Of a DNA stretch of 64,000 nucleotides, positions 1 to 8,970 are shown in pieces. The DNA comes from Treponema sp. Lineage in GTDB: Bacteria > Spirochaetota > Spirochaetia > Treponematales > Treponemataceae. The notes beneath the pieces are model-generated. The model did no database searches, was not told the DNA's origin, and saw only the letters and a program-made list of their open reading frames with translations. The stretch is from contig JAEDCN010000002.1 in assembly GCA_016294105.1 (NCBI GenBank), positions 62,001 through 126,000 on the forward strand, given 5' to 3'. A program made the translations under genes and the position numbers. Position 1 is the stretch's first letter; every line of letters begins with the position of its first letter.

Positions 1-277
1 CAGTGATGGTGTCAAAGCTCTGAGCATCCATAAAGACGAAATTTTCGCCGTCATTGTACTGGTACTGACAAGTGCGGGTTTCAACTTCAGCATCTTCTAC
101 CATATCAGGAGTTTTGATGGTCTGTGTAAGAACGGAGCCGTCTTTCAAGTTCTTCATCTTAACACGGGCAAAGGCTGTACCTTTTCCGGGGTTTACAAAT
201 TCTCGCTCTACTACTAGGTAGGGAGCATTCTTAATAAGCAGAACGGTTCCTTTTCCAATATCTCCGCCTCTAATCAT
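1..277 (-). CDS. efp: Elongation factor P, N-terminal part (cut by window edge)
   Basis: Translation elongation factor P, which binds the ribosome between the P and E sites and relieves stalling at proline runs. The visible 92 codons start MIRGGDIGKGTVLLIKN and contain the domain I loop NPGKGTAFARV; Lys32 in PGKG is at the position that is post-translationally modified in the family. The rest lies outside the window. An AGAGGA-type ribosome site precedes the ATG. It is divergent from thrS, with a promoter and a palindrome in between. The family call is secure from the conserved N-terminus. Confidence 0.93.
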   Translation of the reverse strand, partial: MIRGGDIGKGTVLLIKNAPYLVVEREFVNPGKGTAFARVKMKNLKDGSVLTQTIKTPDMVEDAEVETRTCQYQYNDGENFVFMDAQSFDTIT

Positions 278-312
278 GGGTCATCCTCTCTAAAACTTAG
301 TTGATTTTCTTC

Positions 313-351
313 ATTATACTGAAAATATGCTGTCATTGCAATAATGACAGC
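313..351 (-). promoter_or_regulatory. efp promoter with overlapping palindrome
   Basis: On the minus strand TTGCAA (336-341), a 17-nt spacer and TATAAT (313-318) form a near-consensus sigma70 promoter for efp. A perfect inverted repeat with 9-bp arms, GCTGTCATT (329-337) and AATGACAGC (343-351), straddles the -35 box. It has no U-run, so an operator is more likely than a terminator. The binding protein is unknown. Confidence 0.6.
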
Positions 352-378
352 TGGAACCTCCGGATTTCATTTTCGCCC

Positions 379-407
379 TTGACACTGTTGCCTAAGACTT
401 ATATCTT
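379..407 (+). promoter_or_regulatory. thrS promoter
   Basis: TTGACA (379-384), 17-nt spacer, TATCTT (402-407). It lies about 30 nt upstream of the thrS start, and a short CTTCT/AGAAG inverted repeat follows near the predicted transcription start. Confidence 0.6.
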
Positions 408-436
408 CTATAAGAAGACTAAGAAAAGGGGTGATT

Positions 437-2209
437 ATGTCTATCATGCAGAAAGATATGACCATTGAGCAGAAGGAGCGGTTGGAGACCATCCGCCACA
501 GCACTTCCCACGTTATGGCGGAGGCTGTTTTAAAATTGTTTCCCGGTTCCAAGGTGGCCATTGGGCCTGCCGTTGAGAACGGTTTTTACTATGATTTTGA
601 GTTGACCCGCCCCATCACACAGGAAGATTTGCCCGCCATTGAAAAAGAAATGCGAAAGATTCTTTCCAGCAACAAGGATTTTCAACGGAAGGAGCTTTCC
701 AGAGCAGAGGCAAAGGCTATGTTCGCTGACCAGCCCTACAAGCTGGAGCTGATTGACGGACTTCCTGAGGATGCCACCATTTCTATTTATAATCAGGGGG
801 ACTTTACCGACCTTTGCCGTGGTCCTCATGTATGCAACACCAAGGAAATCAATGCCCAGTCCTTTAAGCTGATGAAGACAGCTGGTGCTTATTGGCGTGG
901 TGATGTGAGTCGGCCTATGCTGACCCGTATTTATGGTACCGCTTGGGAAAAGCCCGCTGACCTGAAGGCTTATTTGGATATGCTGGCAGAGGCTGAGCGT
1001 CGTGACCATCGTAAGCTGGGCCGTGAAATGGACTTGTTCCACATTGATGAGGACAATCCTGGAGAGATTTTCTGGCATCCTAACGGCTGGATGATTTATT
1101 CTATTATTCGTGACTATGTGCGGGAAAAGATTCGCAAGGATGGCTATGTGGAGGTAAATACTCCCTTCGTTATGCCTCGCTCCCTGTGGGAACGCTCTGG
1201 TCACTGGGCCAAGTACAAGGAGAACATGTTCATCACCGAAAGTGAAAAGCGTCTCTTTGCTCTTAAGCCCATGAACTGTCCCGGTCACGTGGAAATTTTC
1301 AAGAGTCGCCTCCGCTCCTACAAGGATCTGCCTCTGCGTATGGCAGAGTTTGGTTCTTGTACCCGTAACGAGGCTTCTGGTGCTCTCCATGGAATTATGC
1401 GTGTTCGTGGCTTCGTTCAGGACGATGCTCACATCTTCTGTACCGAAGAACAGATTCCTTCCGAGGTAAAGAAGTTCTGTCACCTGCTGAAGGATATTTA
1501 CAAGGACTTTGGTTTTACTGACGATAAGATTTCCGTTAAATTCTCCACCCGCCCTGAATTGCGTGTTGGTGATGATGCCACTTGGGACAGAGCAGAGGCT
1601 GCCTTGGCAGAGGCTTGTACCCAAGCAGGCTTGGAGTATACCCTGCAGCCTGGTGAGGGTGCCTTCTACGGGCCCAAGCTGGAGTTTACCTTGGTGGATG
1701 CCCTTGGCCGTGGGTGGCAGTGTGGTACTATCCAGGCCGACTTCCAGCTGCCTGCCCCCGACCGCTTGAACGCTGAGTACGTGGGAGACGACAACGCCAA
1801 GCACAATCCCGTTATGCTGCACCGTGCAGTTCTTGGTTCCTTGGAGCGATTTATCGGTATTTTGATTGAAAACTTTGCTGGTGCCTTCCCCGCTTGGCTC
1901 CACTACCAGCAGGTGGTGGTAATTCCTGTGGCTCCCGCCTTTAACGACTATGCCCAGCAGGTGGCTGCAACCTTGGAGGATGCTGGCTTCCGTGTTCAGG
2001 CTGACTTGAGCAACGACCGCATGAACGCCAAGATTCGTGTTGCTCAAACACAAAAGACTCCCTACATGCTGGTAGTGGGTGAAAAGGAAGCTGCTGACAA
2101 TGCTGTTGCTGTTCGATTCCGTGATGGACGGCAGCAACAGGTAATGAAGCTGGCTGAGTTTACCGCTTATTTGCAGGAAAAGGTTTCCAGCCACTCTGTG
2201 GACTTGTAA
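437..2209 (+). CDS. thrS: Threonyl-tRNA synthetase lacking the TGS domain
   Basis: Charges tRNA-Thr in the cytoplasm. The protein begins directly with the editing domain: HSTSH (H21/H25) and CRGPH are the editing-site signatures. The class II core follows, with the Zn-binding MNCPGH segment, motif 2 around RNEASGALHG, and the C-terminal anticodon-binding domain (about 490-590). I chose ATG 437 because AAAAGGGG sits 6 nt before it; an in-frame GTG at 431 would touch that ribosome site. At about 590 residues it is roughly 50 shorter than the usual 640, because the N-terminal TGS domain is absent. No other feature suggests truncation. Confidence 0.96.
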   Translation: MSIMQKDMTIEQKERLETIRHSTSHVMAEAVLKLFPGSKVAIGPAVENGFYYDFELTRPITQEDLPAIEKEMRKILSSNKDFQRKELSRAEAKAMFADQPYKLELIDGLPEDATISIYNQGDFTDLCRGPHVCNTKEINAQSFKLMKTAGAYWRGDVSRPMLTRIYGTAWEKPADLKAYLDMLAEAERRDHRKLGREMDLFHIDEDNPGEIFWHPNGWMIYSIIRDYVREKIRKDGYVEVNTPFVMPRSLWERSGHWAKYKENMFITESEKRLFALKPMNCPGHVEIFKSRLRSYKDLPLRMAEFGSCTRNEASGALHGIMRVRGFVQDDAHIFCTEEQIPSEVKKFCHLLKDIYKDFGFTDDKISVKFSTRPELRVGDDATWDRAEAALAEACTQAGLEYTLQPGEGAFYGPKLEFTLVDALGRGWQCGTIQADFQLPAPDRLNAEYVGDDNAKHNPVMLHRAVLGSLERFIGILIENFAGAFPAWLHYQQVVVIPVAPAFNDYAQQVAATLEDAGFRVQADLSNDRMNAKIRVAQTQKTPYMLVVGEKEAADNAVAVRFRDGRQQQVMKLAEFTAYLQEKVSSHSVDL

Positions 2210-2235
2210 TTGCTGATTGCGTAATTGGTAAGAAT

Positions 2236-2281
2236 GCACCCCGAAGGTTGAATGTGATTCAGCTTTTCGGGGTGCTTTTTT
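2236..2281 (+). terminator. Intrinsic terminator after thrS
   Basis: GCACCCCGAA (2236-2245) pairs with TTCGGGGTGC (2266-2275), followed by a T-run. The inner loop extends the stem with a few more pairs. It separates thrS from the convergent lipoprotein gene. Confidence 0.85.
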
Positions 2282-2295
2282 ATGAGGTAGGGTTG

Positions 2296-3546
2296 TTACA
2301 GTTGCTTTCCGATGGCAGACAAGTCCACGGAGATAAAACCGCTACGGGCTGTTTTGTAAAAATCGGTTTCTTCCCAGCCAGCATACAAGGTGTGACCCTG
2401 GATGGTAAACTCCCCGTAGGAAAATCCTTCTGGCAGCTTGGGAAGACGGAAGGCAATGACACCGTTGGTACTTGGTGAAACTGGTACACCAGTGTTTTGC
2501 TGTTGAGAAGCCTCTCCTTCTGTAGTTTTATCCTTGGGCTCCATCAGCAGGGACTTGGTGATATACACGGTACCGTCGGGGAACAGGGCAGAGGCACCAG
2601 CGGGAGAAAGATAGCCCCAGCCTTGGGCAATGTAGCCACCAGCAGGAGATTGATTCTTTGTGTTGTCATAGAGTACTGGTGCCAATTTGCCTTCTTCTCG
2701 GCAGGAAATATAGAACTCAAAGCTATCTGGTACCTGGGCAAAGAGCTGCTTCAAAAGAAGGGGCGCGTCTTTTAAGGCAATGGGCCGTTGAGCCTGACGG
2801 AAGGTGTCTGCGTCAATATCCGTGGTGGGAATGATTCTTTTGGAGGCATCTGGAATGGATCCATCCTTGTCCAGGGCTTCAAAGGTGATGTATTTGAAGT
2901 TCACCACGTCCTTTTTCTGGATTTTTACTGCACCAATCCAAGCTTCTTCCTGGGGAATAATGCTGGTGAGCTGGGCTTCTAGGGGAAGATTCATGTTGCC
3001 GTAGGACAAGACTGGTGTACACAGCTTTTGGGTACGGTCATAGCGTACCAGCAGGGGACGGTTAAAGCTGTCTTCTACCTCTGTGGTGGAGGTGGAAAGA
3101 TAGCCGTTACTTTGCTGGTTAAAATGGGTGTTCTGGTACAGATGGAATACGGGGCCTCCCTTGGTGAAAATCAAGGTATCGGCAGTGACATTGTCAAAAA
3201 GCATCACGTCACGAAACAATTCAGGTCGTCCGCTGGTAAAGTCCAGAATACCCAGTCGGTTTACCAAGGCACAGTTATCAGAAGTGTTGTTTCCAGCAGC
3301 AGAAATACGAACAGCCTCTGTCCAGGGCTTTTCCGCCACTTCTGGAGCTTCTTGTGGCAATACAACAGGATAAAATCCACGGTGGGTAAAATAATACCAC
3401 TGATGGGCCTTGAGCTTGGTGATTTCCTGGGGCTTTGCTTGATTGGTTTTTCCGCAGGAAAAAAACAGCAGACTCATGATGGTTAAAATCAGTATGATTG
3501 CAAGACACCGTCTATTGGCTGAAAAACTGTGGGTAATAGGTTTCAT
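2296..3546 (-). CDS. Putative lipoprotein, function unknown
   Basis: 416 residues with a signal peptide and lipobox LFFSC (Cys31 would be lipidated), so it should be anchored in the periplasm or outer membrane. I recognise no domain. The mature part is soluble, with no further membrane segments. Its ATG overlaps the stop of the preceding lipoprotein gene by one base (TAATG), which implies translational coupling and a two-gene unit. It converges on thrS with a terminator between. Function cannot be assigned from sequence. Confidence 0.8.
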   Translation of the reverse strand: MKPITHSFSANRRCLAIILILTIMSLLFFSCGKTNQAKPQEITKLKAHQWYYFTHRGFYPVVLPQEAPEVAEKPWTEAVRISAAGNNTSDNCALVNRLGILDFTSGRPELFRDVMLFDNVTADTLIFTKGGPVFHLYQNTHFNQQSNGYLSTSTTEVEDSFNRPLLVRYDRTQKLCTPVLSYGNMNLPLEAQLTSIIPQEEAWIGAVKIQKKDVVNFKYITFEALDKDGSIPDASKRIIPTTDIDADTFRQAQRPIALKDAPLLLKQLFAQVPDSFEFYISCREEGKLAPVLYDNTKNQSPAGGYIAQGWGYLSPAGASALFPDGTVYITKSLLMEPKDKTTEGEASQQQNTGVPVSPSTNGVIAFRLPKLPEGFSYGEFTIQGHTLYAGWEETDFYKTARSGFISVDLSAIGKQL

Positions 3547-4460
3547 TACTTATCAGTGTACCTTTCAATGCCTATTGTGACAAGTACTGGCTTCTGATTT
3601 TTTTTCGTGAAACAGGATACAATCTCATTCCCCTGCAAAAAGGCGTTTTCTTGGTGGAGGCTATAGCCTTCCGTTTGAGGAAAATAGATTGTTTCCTGCA
3701 CTATACCTGAGGGAATGTAGCGATAATACAGCTGATTGGAAGGTGCTTCCTGCTGTGACAACTCCTGTTGATAGAGTTCTGTTCGTTCTAGCCGCAGAAT
3801 GGTTTCTTGTTTGATGCTTCTGGTGGATGCGGTGCCCTGCTGAATGTGAGTCTTGAGAAGCTCCTGCTGCAAGAACCAGGGGCTAAAAACTGTGCCCTTT
3901 TTCTGTGCCTGCTGAATTTTCTTGGTGATTTGCTGGGTAAGGCGACTCCAGTTGAATCGTAGTAGGGGAGAAGAATGAATTTCTTCCAGTGATTTTGATT
4001 GGGTCAGCTGGAAAAAGGTTTCTGCGGTAAAGCCTTCTTCCCAGCTTGCTCGGTAGCTGTAGGGATAGACGCAGCCTGCAGGGTGGAAAAAACTTACCGA
4101 GCTGCCTGTCACTGTGGTAAGGGGATAGCACAGGATGGCGGAGGGAATGTTTTTTTCCATGGTGATGGATACCTGCTGTTGGCCAGGGGAAAGATACTGG
4201 GTACTTCCACCATCTTGGTTCCAATAGAGGATTTTCCAGCCAGCTAGGGGAGGGTGACTTTCTGCAGGATAGTCTGGTAGGGTAATAGTTACCGTTTCTT
4301 GTTTCCAGCCGGGAAGGAGCTCTGCTGGTTCAAAGGAATCTCCAGAAGGTAGGGAACAGCCTGTTTCCAGACAAGCTGTAGTCAAAATCAACGAGGCTGC
4401 AAGAACTAGTCTACAGGTGGTCCATAAAAGATGAAAAAAATTGAAAATAGAGTGCTTCAT
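3546..4460 (-). CDS. Putative lipoprotein, function unknown
   Basis: 305 residues starting MKHSIFNFF. A hydrophobic signal segment is followed by two candidate lipobox cysteines (LTTAC at 30, LETGC at 35), so it is probably exported and lipidated. I reject the longer TTG start (4559): it adds an unlikely N-terminus, and the ATG at 4460 sits 6 nt after a TATAAT box with no Shine-Dalgarno sequence, suggesting a leaderless message. The C-terminal half is charged and Gln-rich. No domain is recognised. It is first in a two-gene unit with the downstream lipoprotein, overlapping it by one base. Confidence 0.72.
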   Translation of the reverse strand: MKHSIFNFFHLLWTTCRLVLAASLILTTACLETGCSLPSGDSFEPAELLPGWKQETVTITLPDYPAESHPPLAGWKILYWNQDGGSTQYLSPGQQQVSITMEKNIPSAILCYPLTTVTGSSVSFFHPAGCVYPYSYRASWEEGFTAETFFQLTQSKSLEEIHSSPLLRFNWSRLTQQITKKIQQAQKKGTVFSPWFLQQELLKTHIQQGTASTRSIKQETILRLERTELYQQELSQQEAPSNQLYYRYIPSGIVQETIYFPQTEGYSLHQENAFLQGNEIVSCFTKKNQKPVLVTIGIERYTDK

Positions 4461-4466
4461 ATAAAT

Positions 4467-4472
4467 ATTATA
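4467..4472 (-). promoter_or_regulatory. TATAAT box placed for a leaderless start
   Basis: On the minus strand TATAAT is followed by six bases and then the ATG at 4460. No purine-rich ribosome site intervenes. The -35 region is weak (GTCTTT at 17 nt). Confidence 0.4.
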
Positions 4473-4648
4473 GGGATGAAGGAAAGAAAAAAGACGTTTT
4501 TTGGAAAAAAAATAAGGAAATGGCAGGCCAAGAAAGGGGCTTGAACTACCATTTCCCAAAAAAGACTTACTCGGTAGGTGTCATGCCAAGATAAGTCTGT
4601 CGTATACACATTTTTGTTCGGCTGTTTTGCCGACAGCCTTGAGAGTTG

Positions 4649-6028
4649 TTATTGCATTGTGGGAGGATTGTCCACACTCCGCTGAATATAGGTTTGCTTG
4701 GGAATAATCATGATTTCCACACGGCGGTTCATGGCTCTACCCTCAGCTGTGTCGTTGTCTCCCAGTGGCACTGTTCCACCATATCCACGATAGGTAAACT
4801 GGGAGGTATCGATACCACGTTTTTCCATGGCTTGGATGATTGCCAGAGCTCGTTCAATGGACAGGTTCAACTCACCAGTGGGTTTTCCAACGCTGGCGGT
4901 GTGGCCTTCCACAGTAACGGTATATTCTTGGGACTCAACGACGGTTCGAAGCATTTCTGCCAGCTCATTCAAACGAGGCTCCTCCTCTGCCAAAAGCTCA
5001 GAAGAATCTGCCACAAACTGTAGGTTCTGGACAGAAATCTGGATTCCCCGTGCATCATCACGAATCTCCACGTCCTGTACCTTGTCGTCATAGATGAATT
5101 TCTTCAGTTCACGTAAAACCACGTAGTAGGTATCATCCTTGGTGGGGGTTGCCACTGGGTGAATCAACCGTTCTTGGTCCAGAAGAATCACCACACGTCC
5201 TTCGTTCAAAAGCTGGATGTTTTCGGGAATGGACAAAATCTTGAGGGCATCGTTACGGGAAATGATGGGGTCGGTTCTGTTGATACCGTATACTTTTCGG
5301 GCTCGGATGCGTAGGGGATCGTTTCCGATTCGATCTTGATAACGGGATTCATCATCAGAATAATCGTAGTGAACAATGCCTTCCTTTTGAGCAATGGCTG
5401 CATTGGTCATATTTTTTTCGTAGAGCAGGTTCATGTCGTCGTCCCAGACGGTGGGGAAAAAACAGGGATCAACTTGATCCTGTACAAATTCCCCCTGTAC
5501 TGGAAGGCTGCCTCGTGCGTCAATGATGATTCCAGTGTATTTTCGGCTGGCTACCTGCTGAATTGGTTCCTTGGGGCTATAGGGATAGCGATGCTTTATC
5601 ATCAGAATTCCGATATTAGCCAGATTCATCTGATGGTTCATATTGAGGGCTAGACCTGTTTGGCTAAAAATAGCAGGGGACTTGGTGCCCGTTTCGATGA
5701 TAGATGTAATGCTGTCAAAGGACAACAGATCGTTTACGATCATGTCGTTGAGGGTGTAGCTTGAATCTACCTTTAGTGACAGCAAGGGATCCTTTATAAG
5801 AAGGGGCAGCTGGCTGTTCATTCTGTTGGAGGCCGTGTTTTTTCCTGTAGGAAAGGAAAGGTTTGCCTGCTTCATGTCTAGGTTCAAAGTGGAGGTAAAG
5901 GTGCGATTTGTCCAGTCCACCGTGCTTTCGGAACTAACAGATTGTGCCGACAGAGGAAGAATTATACTGAAAGAAAGAAGGCAGCCAATAAAAAGCCTGC
6001 GTACAATACTTGAATAATAGCGTTTCAC
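4649..6028 (-). CDS. OmpA-family outer-membrane/peptidoglycan-linking protein
   Basis: Exported protein of about 459 residues with a Sec signal peptide ending LPLSAQS. The C-terminal 120 residues form an OmpA-like domain: EGHTASVGKP, NLSIERALAI, YRGYGGTVPL and NRRVEIMI match the peptidoglycan (diaminopimelate or ornithine) binding fold. The N-terminal 300 residues are unlike E. coli OmpA and resemble the Treponema TP0624-type three-domain proteins. I prefer the GTG at 6028 because GAGGTG lies 6 nt upstream; another GTG at 6037 is possible. It is the last gene of the TPR lipoprotein/LysM transglycosylase/OmpA unit, which points to envelope-peptidoglycan maintenance. Confidence 0.88.
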   Translation of the reverse strand: MKRYYSSIVRRLFIGCLLSFSIILPLSAQSVSSESTVDWTNRTFTSTLNLDMKQANLSFPTGKNTASNRMNSQLPLLIKDPLLSLKVDSSYTLNDMIVNDLLSFDSITSIIETGTKSPAIFSQTGLALNMNHQMNLANIGILMIKHRYPYSPKEPIQQVASRKYTGIIIDARGSLPVQGEFVQDQVDPCFFPTVWDDDMNLLYEKNMTNAAIAQKEGIVHYDYSDDESRYQDRIGNDPLRIRARKVYGINRTDPIISRNDALKILSIPENIQLLNEGRVVILLDQERLIHPVATPTKDDTYYVVLRELKKFIYDDKVQDVEIRDDARGIQISVQNLQFVADSSELLAEEEPRLNELAEMLRTVVESQEYTVTVEGHTASVGKPTGELNLSIERALAIIQAMEKRGIDTSQFTYRGYGGTVPLGDNDTAEGRAMNRRVEIMIIPKQTYIQRSVDNPPTMQ

Positions 6029-6038
6029 GAGTTTCACC

Positions 6039-7229
6039 TCATTCTATTATCGGTATATACAAGGTCTTCCCAATAGGTAAAATTGCGTTTTCTTCAAGGT
6101 TATTTGCGTCACAGATGTCTGCCACCGTCAATCCGTAGCGTCGGGAGATACCCCACAGTGTATCACCCTTTACCACCTTATAGGTATGCTCGTAGGTAGG
6201 AAGCACCATGTTGCTGATAGCCTTTTCTGCTTCTTCTTTTGTTCCCAGTGGAACCCGCATGGTGTATTCCATAGCAGGGGGCGTTCTTCCCAGAATCAGG
6301 GCTGGATTCAGGAATTTCAGGATGCTTACATCAATGTTCAGTTCCTTGGCAAGCATTTGCAGGGGGACGGAACGTTTCGTGGTTACTTCATCCCACTGAA
6401 TAAGGTCAGCTTCGGAAACTTCGGGAAATTCCAGTCCGTAATGCTCTTGATTGGTAATAATTTCTGCCACCGCAAGGAATTTTGGTACGTATAAAATGGT
6501 CTGATTGCTGAGACGGCCTTGGTCCGCCAAGTCCCAGAAATTATCTACGCCCCCAGAAGATTTAATGACACGTCTTAGTCCGCCAGCTCCATAATTGTAG
6601 GCTGCCAAAGCCAAGGGCCAATCTCCAAACATCTTGTAGTTGTCCTGTAGCTTTTTGATGGCAGCATCGGTGGATTTCCAAGGGTCAAGGCGCTCGTCTA
6701 CCCACTGGTTTTTTTCCAAAAAGGGATAAATGCTGTTTTCCATAAATTGCCAAATTCCCAAGGCTCCCGACTTAGACTTGGCAGTCACCTTGTATTCAGA
6801 CTCCACCACAGGCAGGTATTCTAGGCTCGCAGGCATATTGTTTAAAGCTAGTTGCTGGCGGGCATACATACGGTAGGGGGCACCAGATTCCAGTACAGAG
6901 GTGAGCCAGCGGATACCAAAGGGCTTTTGGTAGTCATCGAGGTATTTTTGAATGTGGATATGCTCCGGGGTGTGAATGTCCAGCTCCTTTCGTGGAGGTC
7001 GCTGAACTTGTTCTTGCTCTTGAGTCTCTTCTGGCAGTGTTGCTTCTTCTTGTGGCTCAACTTCAGCTGCTGGCTGGTTTGCGTTTTCAGTCTCTTCTTG
7101 AGTGACTGCTGAGGCTTCTTGTGTGGTCTGGGAATTCTCTGGTACTGAAGTTTCCTGTGCCCACAGGGGAGTAGTACCCAAGGAAAGGGCCACCAAGAGA
7201 GCCGTCATATTCTGCTGTAGCTTTGTCAT
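6039..7229 (-). CDS. LysM-containing lytic transglycosylase (MltD-like)
   Basis: Periplasmic peptidoglycan-cleaving enzyme of 396 residues. In order: signal peptide (to about residue 25, ending PLWAQ), an acidic Glu/Gln-rich linker (25-80), an SLT domain (about 100-260) with the catalytic Glu in the PVVESEYKV segment and the GALGIWQFM motif, and one C-terminal LysM repeat (about 348-394: YKVVKGDTLWGISRRYG ... LPIGKTLYIP) for glycan binding. It overlaps the upstream TPR lipoprotein by 4 bases (ATGA) and is followed within 10 bases by the OmpA-like gene. Cleavage of glycan strands by 1,6-anhydro formation is inferred from the family. Confidence 0.92.
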   Translation of the reverse strand: MTKLQQNMTALLVALSLGTTPLWAQETSVPENSQTTQEASAVTQEETENANQPAAEVEPQEEATLPEETQEQEQVQRPPRKELDIHTPEHIHIQKYLDDYQKPFGIRWLTSVLESGAPYRMYARQQLALNNMPASLEYLPVVESEYKVTAKSKSGALGIWQFMENSIYPFLEKNQWVDERLDPWKSTDAAIKKLQDNYKMFGDWPLALAAYNYGAGGLRRVIKSSGGVDNFWDLADQGRLSNQTILYVPKFLAVAEIITNQEHYGLEFPEVSEADLIQWDEVTTKRSVPLQMLAKELNIDVSILKFLNPALILGRTPPAMEYTMRVPLGTKEEAEKAISNMVLPTYEHTYKVVKGDTLWGISRRYGLTVADICDANNLEENAILPIGKTLYIPIIE

Positions 7230-8269
7230 AGCATTTCACCGTAGTAAATTCCAGCCCATTCCCAGCGACCGTGGATTTCTGGGTCAATAGGGAAGTTTAC
7301 CTTGCGGAAGTAGAGATACCAGACAGAAACATAGTTGTTCCAGCCCCAGGTACGGAGATACGCTTCGTTGGGATTGGAGGCTTCGTCCAACTCTGCATTA
7401 TAGCGGATTCTGTTTCCACGCATAAAGCCCTGCATAGAAAAGTCTTCCTGGCTGTTGGTGTCGTACATGTCCTGTCTCCAAGACATGGCAAAAAAGTTTA
7501 CCTTTGATTTGTACTTGTCCAAGGACTTGTAGTTGTAGTTGGTAATGGCCTGCTTTACTGCCTTTTCCAAGGCTTCTAGGCTTTCAAAGGTCCAGTCCTT
7601 GGGCGAATCGTTAAAGTCCACGAGGCGCTGGGCATTGGTGTAGGCATTGGGCTCTCCAGTAATCTGGATACTGGAGGCATCCTCTTGGGCCAAAAAATTC
7701 GAGTAGGATTTCAGCGCCAAGTCCCATTCACCTTCGTTTTCGTATTCCACCGCCAGCCGATAGTACAGTTCGGTGGTATTTACCAGCTGGGGAAAGCGGT
7801 TGATTATTTCGGTAAAGTAGCTGATGCGGTGGGTGGAATTCTGACTGATTTGAATCAGGTTCTGAAGGCAGAGGAAGTGAATGGATTGTCCTTGAACCTC
7901 CAAGTCCTGGCAGGTGTTGATAATTCTGTCAAAGTAGTATTCTGCCATGGGCTTTGCTTCCAGCTGCATGTACACGTAGGCTGTTATCAGTAGCCAGTAG
8001 GCATTGTAGGTATCGTCTGGATTTTCTTCCACATAGCTGGTAAGGAAGATAATTAGCTGGTTGTATTCCTTCGCTGCCAAAAGATTGTTGGCAATGCGGT
8101 TGATGATGGTGTATCTGCTTTCAGGAGGAAGCTCCTGCTGCTCCAAAATATCGTAAAGTTGTTGTTGTGTCTCAGAAAAAGAGGTGGCTGAGTCGCATCC
8201 AGCCATACAAATAACTGCAAACAAGCCGAATAAAATCTTTGCAGTGAACAGGACAATAGTTCGTGGCAT
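7226..8269 (-). CDS. TPR-repeat lipoprotein
   Basis: 347 residues, signal peptide with lipobox ICMAGC (Cys25). The body is helical with TPR-like repeats (LLAAKEYNQLIIFLTSYVEE, LAVEYENEGEWDLALKSYSN), suggesting a scaffold for envelope partners. It heads an operon with the LysM transglycosylase (4-base overlap) and the OmpA-like gene. The start is ATG 8269, with no Shine-Dalgarno sequence; the promoter places the transcription start at or next to the ATG, so the message is probably leaderless. The exact partner is unknown. Confidence 0.82.
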   Translation of the reverse strand: MPRTIVLFTAKILFGLFAVICMAGCDSATSFSETQQQLYDILEQQELPPESRYTIINRIANNLLAAKEYNQLIIFLTSYVEENPDDTYNAYWLLITAYVYMQLEAKPMAEYYFDRIINTCQDLEVQGQSIHFLCLQNLIQISQNSTHRISYFTEIINRFPQLVNTTELYYRLAVEYENEGEWDLALKSYSNFLAQEDASSIQITGEPNAYTNAQRLVDFNDSPKDWTFESLEALEKAVKQAITNYNYKSLDKYKSKVNFFAMSWRQDMYDTNSQEDFSMQGFMRGNRIRYNAELDEASNPNEAYLRTWGWNNYVSVWYLYFRKVNFPIDPEIHGRWEWAGIYYGEML

Positions 8270-8275
8270 TTTTTT

Positions 8276-8304
8276 ATTCTATCATGGTCATAGGTTATTG
8301 GCAA
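8276..8304 (-). promoter_or_regulatory. Promoter for TPR-lipoprotein/LysM/OmpA operon
   Basis: Minus strand TTGCCA (8299-8304), 17-nt spacer, TAGAAT (8276-8281), then six A and the ATG at 8269. The spacing predicts +1 at the start codon. Confidence 0.6.
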
Positions 8305-8361
8305 GACTGCCATCATAGTGTATTCTATGATGAAATTGTGTATCCAAGGGGGCAGAAGGAT

Positions 8362-8970
8362 ATGGCCGAGCAACAAAATCTGAATAAACAGAATCAAAAG
8401 ACTTCCTTTAATCTGCTATTGGGTACTGGCATTGCCTGTGTATTGCTGGGGTTTGTGTTGTTGGTGGCACTGGCGGTGGATATTGAGCTGAAGCCTTCTG
8501 CCTTTCGTCATCTGTTTTGGGCTGTTTTAGGTGGTGGTCTTCTCTTTGTTTCTTTGGTAAAGCTACAGCGAAAGTCCATGATTTTTACTGGCCTTTTCCT
8601 GCTGATGAATGGCATCCTCTTTTTCGTTATCGATACAAAATTCATCCCCTATTCTCTGGATGCCCTGTGGCCAATAACCGTTATTATTGGTGGATTTGCC
8701 CTCTTTGTTTCTGGATTTTACGTGAATCGGAGCATTAGAACCTCCCAGTTGATTCCTTCTGTATCCTTGGTGTTGCTGGGTGTGTTCTGTCTTCTGTTTT
8801 CGCTGGATATTATAGAGGAACCCTTTCTGCAACTTGCTGGCCGTTGGTGGCCCTTGGTGCTGATTGCCGCTGGATTTTGTCTTGTGGTGTTATTTTTTGT
8901 CTGGAATGCCAGTAAAATTCAGCTAGAAGATGTGGAGGATGACTTCACTGATTTGGATGACATAAATTGA
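8362..8970 (+). CDS. Six-helix integral membrane protein, unknown function
   Basis: 202 residues starting MAEQQNLNKQ. Six hydrophobic segments follow in sequence: LLLGTGIACVLLGFVLL, the FRHLFWAVLGGGLLF region, MIFTGLFLLMNGILFF, LWPITVIIGGFALFVSG, LIPSVSLVLLGVFCLLF and WWPLVLIAAGFCLVV. The paired W-P motifs resemble the small LiaF/DUF5668 transmembrane family. The tail is acidic. The ATG at 8362 has an AGAAGGA site; upstream in-frame starts add nonsense sequence. Its stop overlaps the next ATG (TGATG), so it is co-transcribed with the TPR lipoprotein. Confidence 0.78.
   Translation: MAEQQNLNKQNQKTSFNLLLGTGIACVLLGFVLLVALAVDIELKPSAFRHLFWAVLGGGLLFVSLVKLQRKSMIFTGLFLLMNGILFFVIDTKFIPYSLDALWPITVIIGGFALFVSGFYVNRSIRTSQLIPSVSLVLLGVFCLLFSLDIIEEPFLQLAGRWWPLVLIAAGFCLVVLFFVWNASKIQLEDVEDDFTDLDDIN

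Noticed and set aside
530..2239. Long open frame (569 codons) on the minus strand opposite thrS
   Set aside because: It mirrors thrS codons, has no ribosome site and no recognisable domain; a shadow of a well-conserved gene.
4461..4559. N-terminal extension of the 3546-4460 lipoprotein from a TTG start
   Set aside because: It lacks a ribosome site and would bury the signal peptide; the ATG at 4460 fits the promoter and signal.
4620..4637. Hairpin GGCTGT/ACAGCC as terminator of the OmpA-like gene
   Set aside because: No T-run on the minus strand after the stem.
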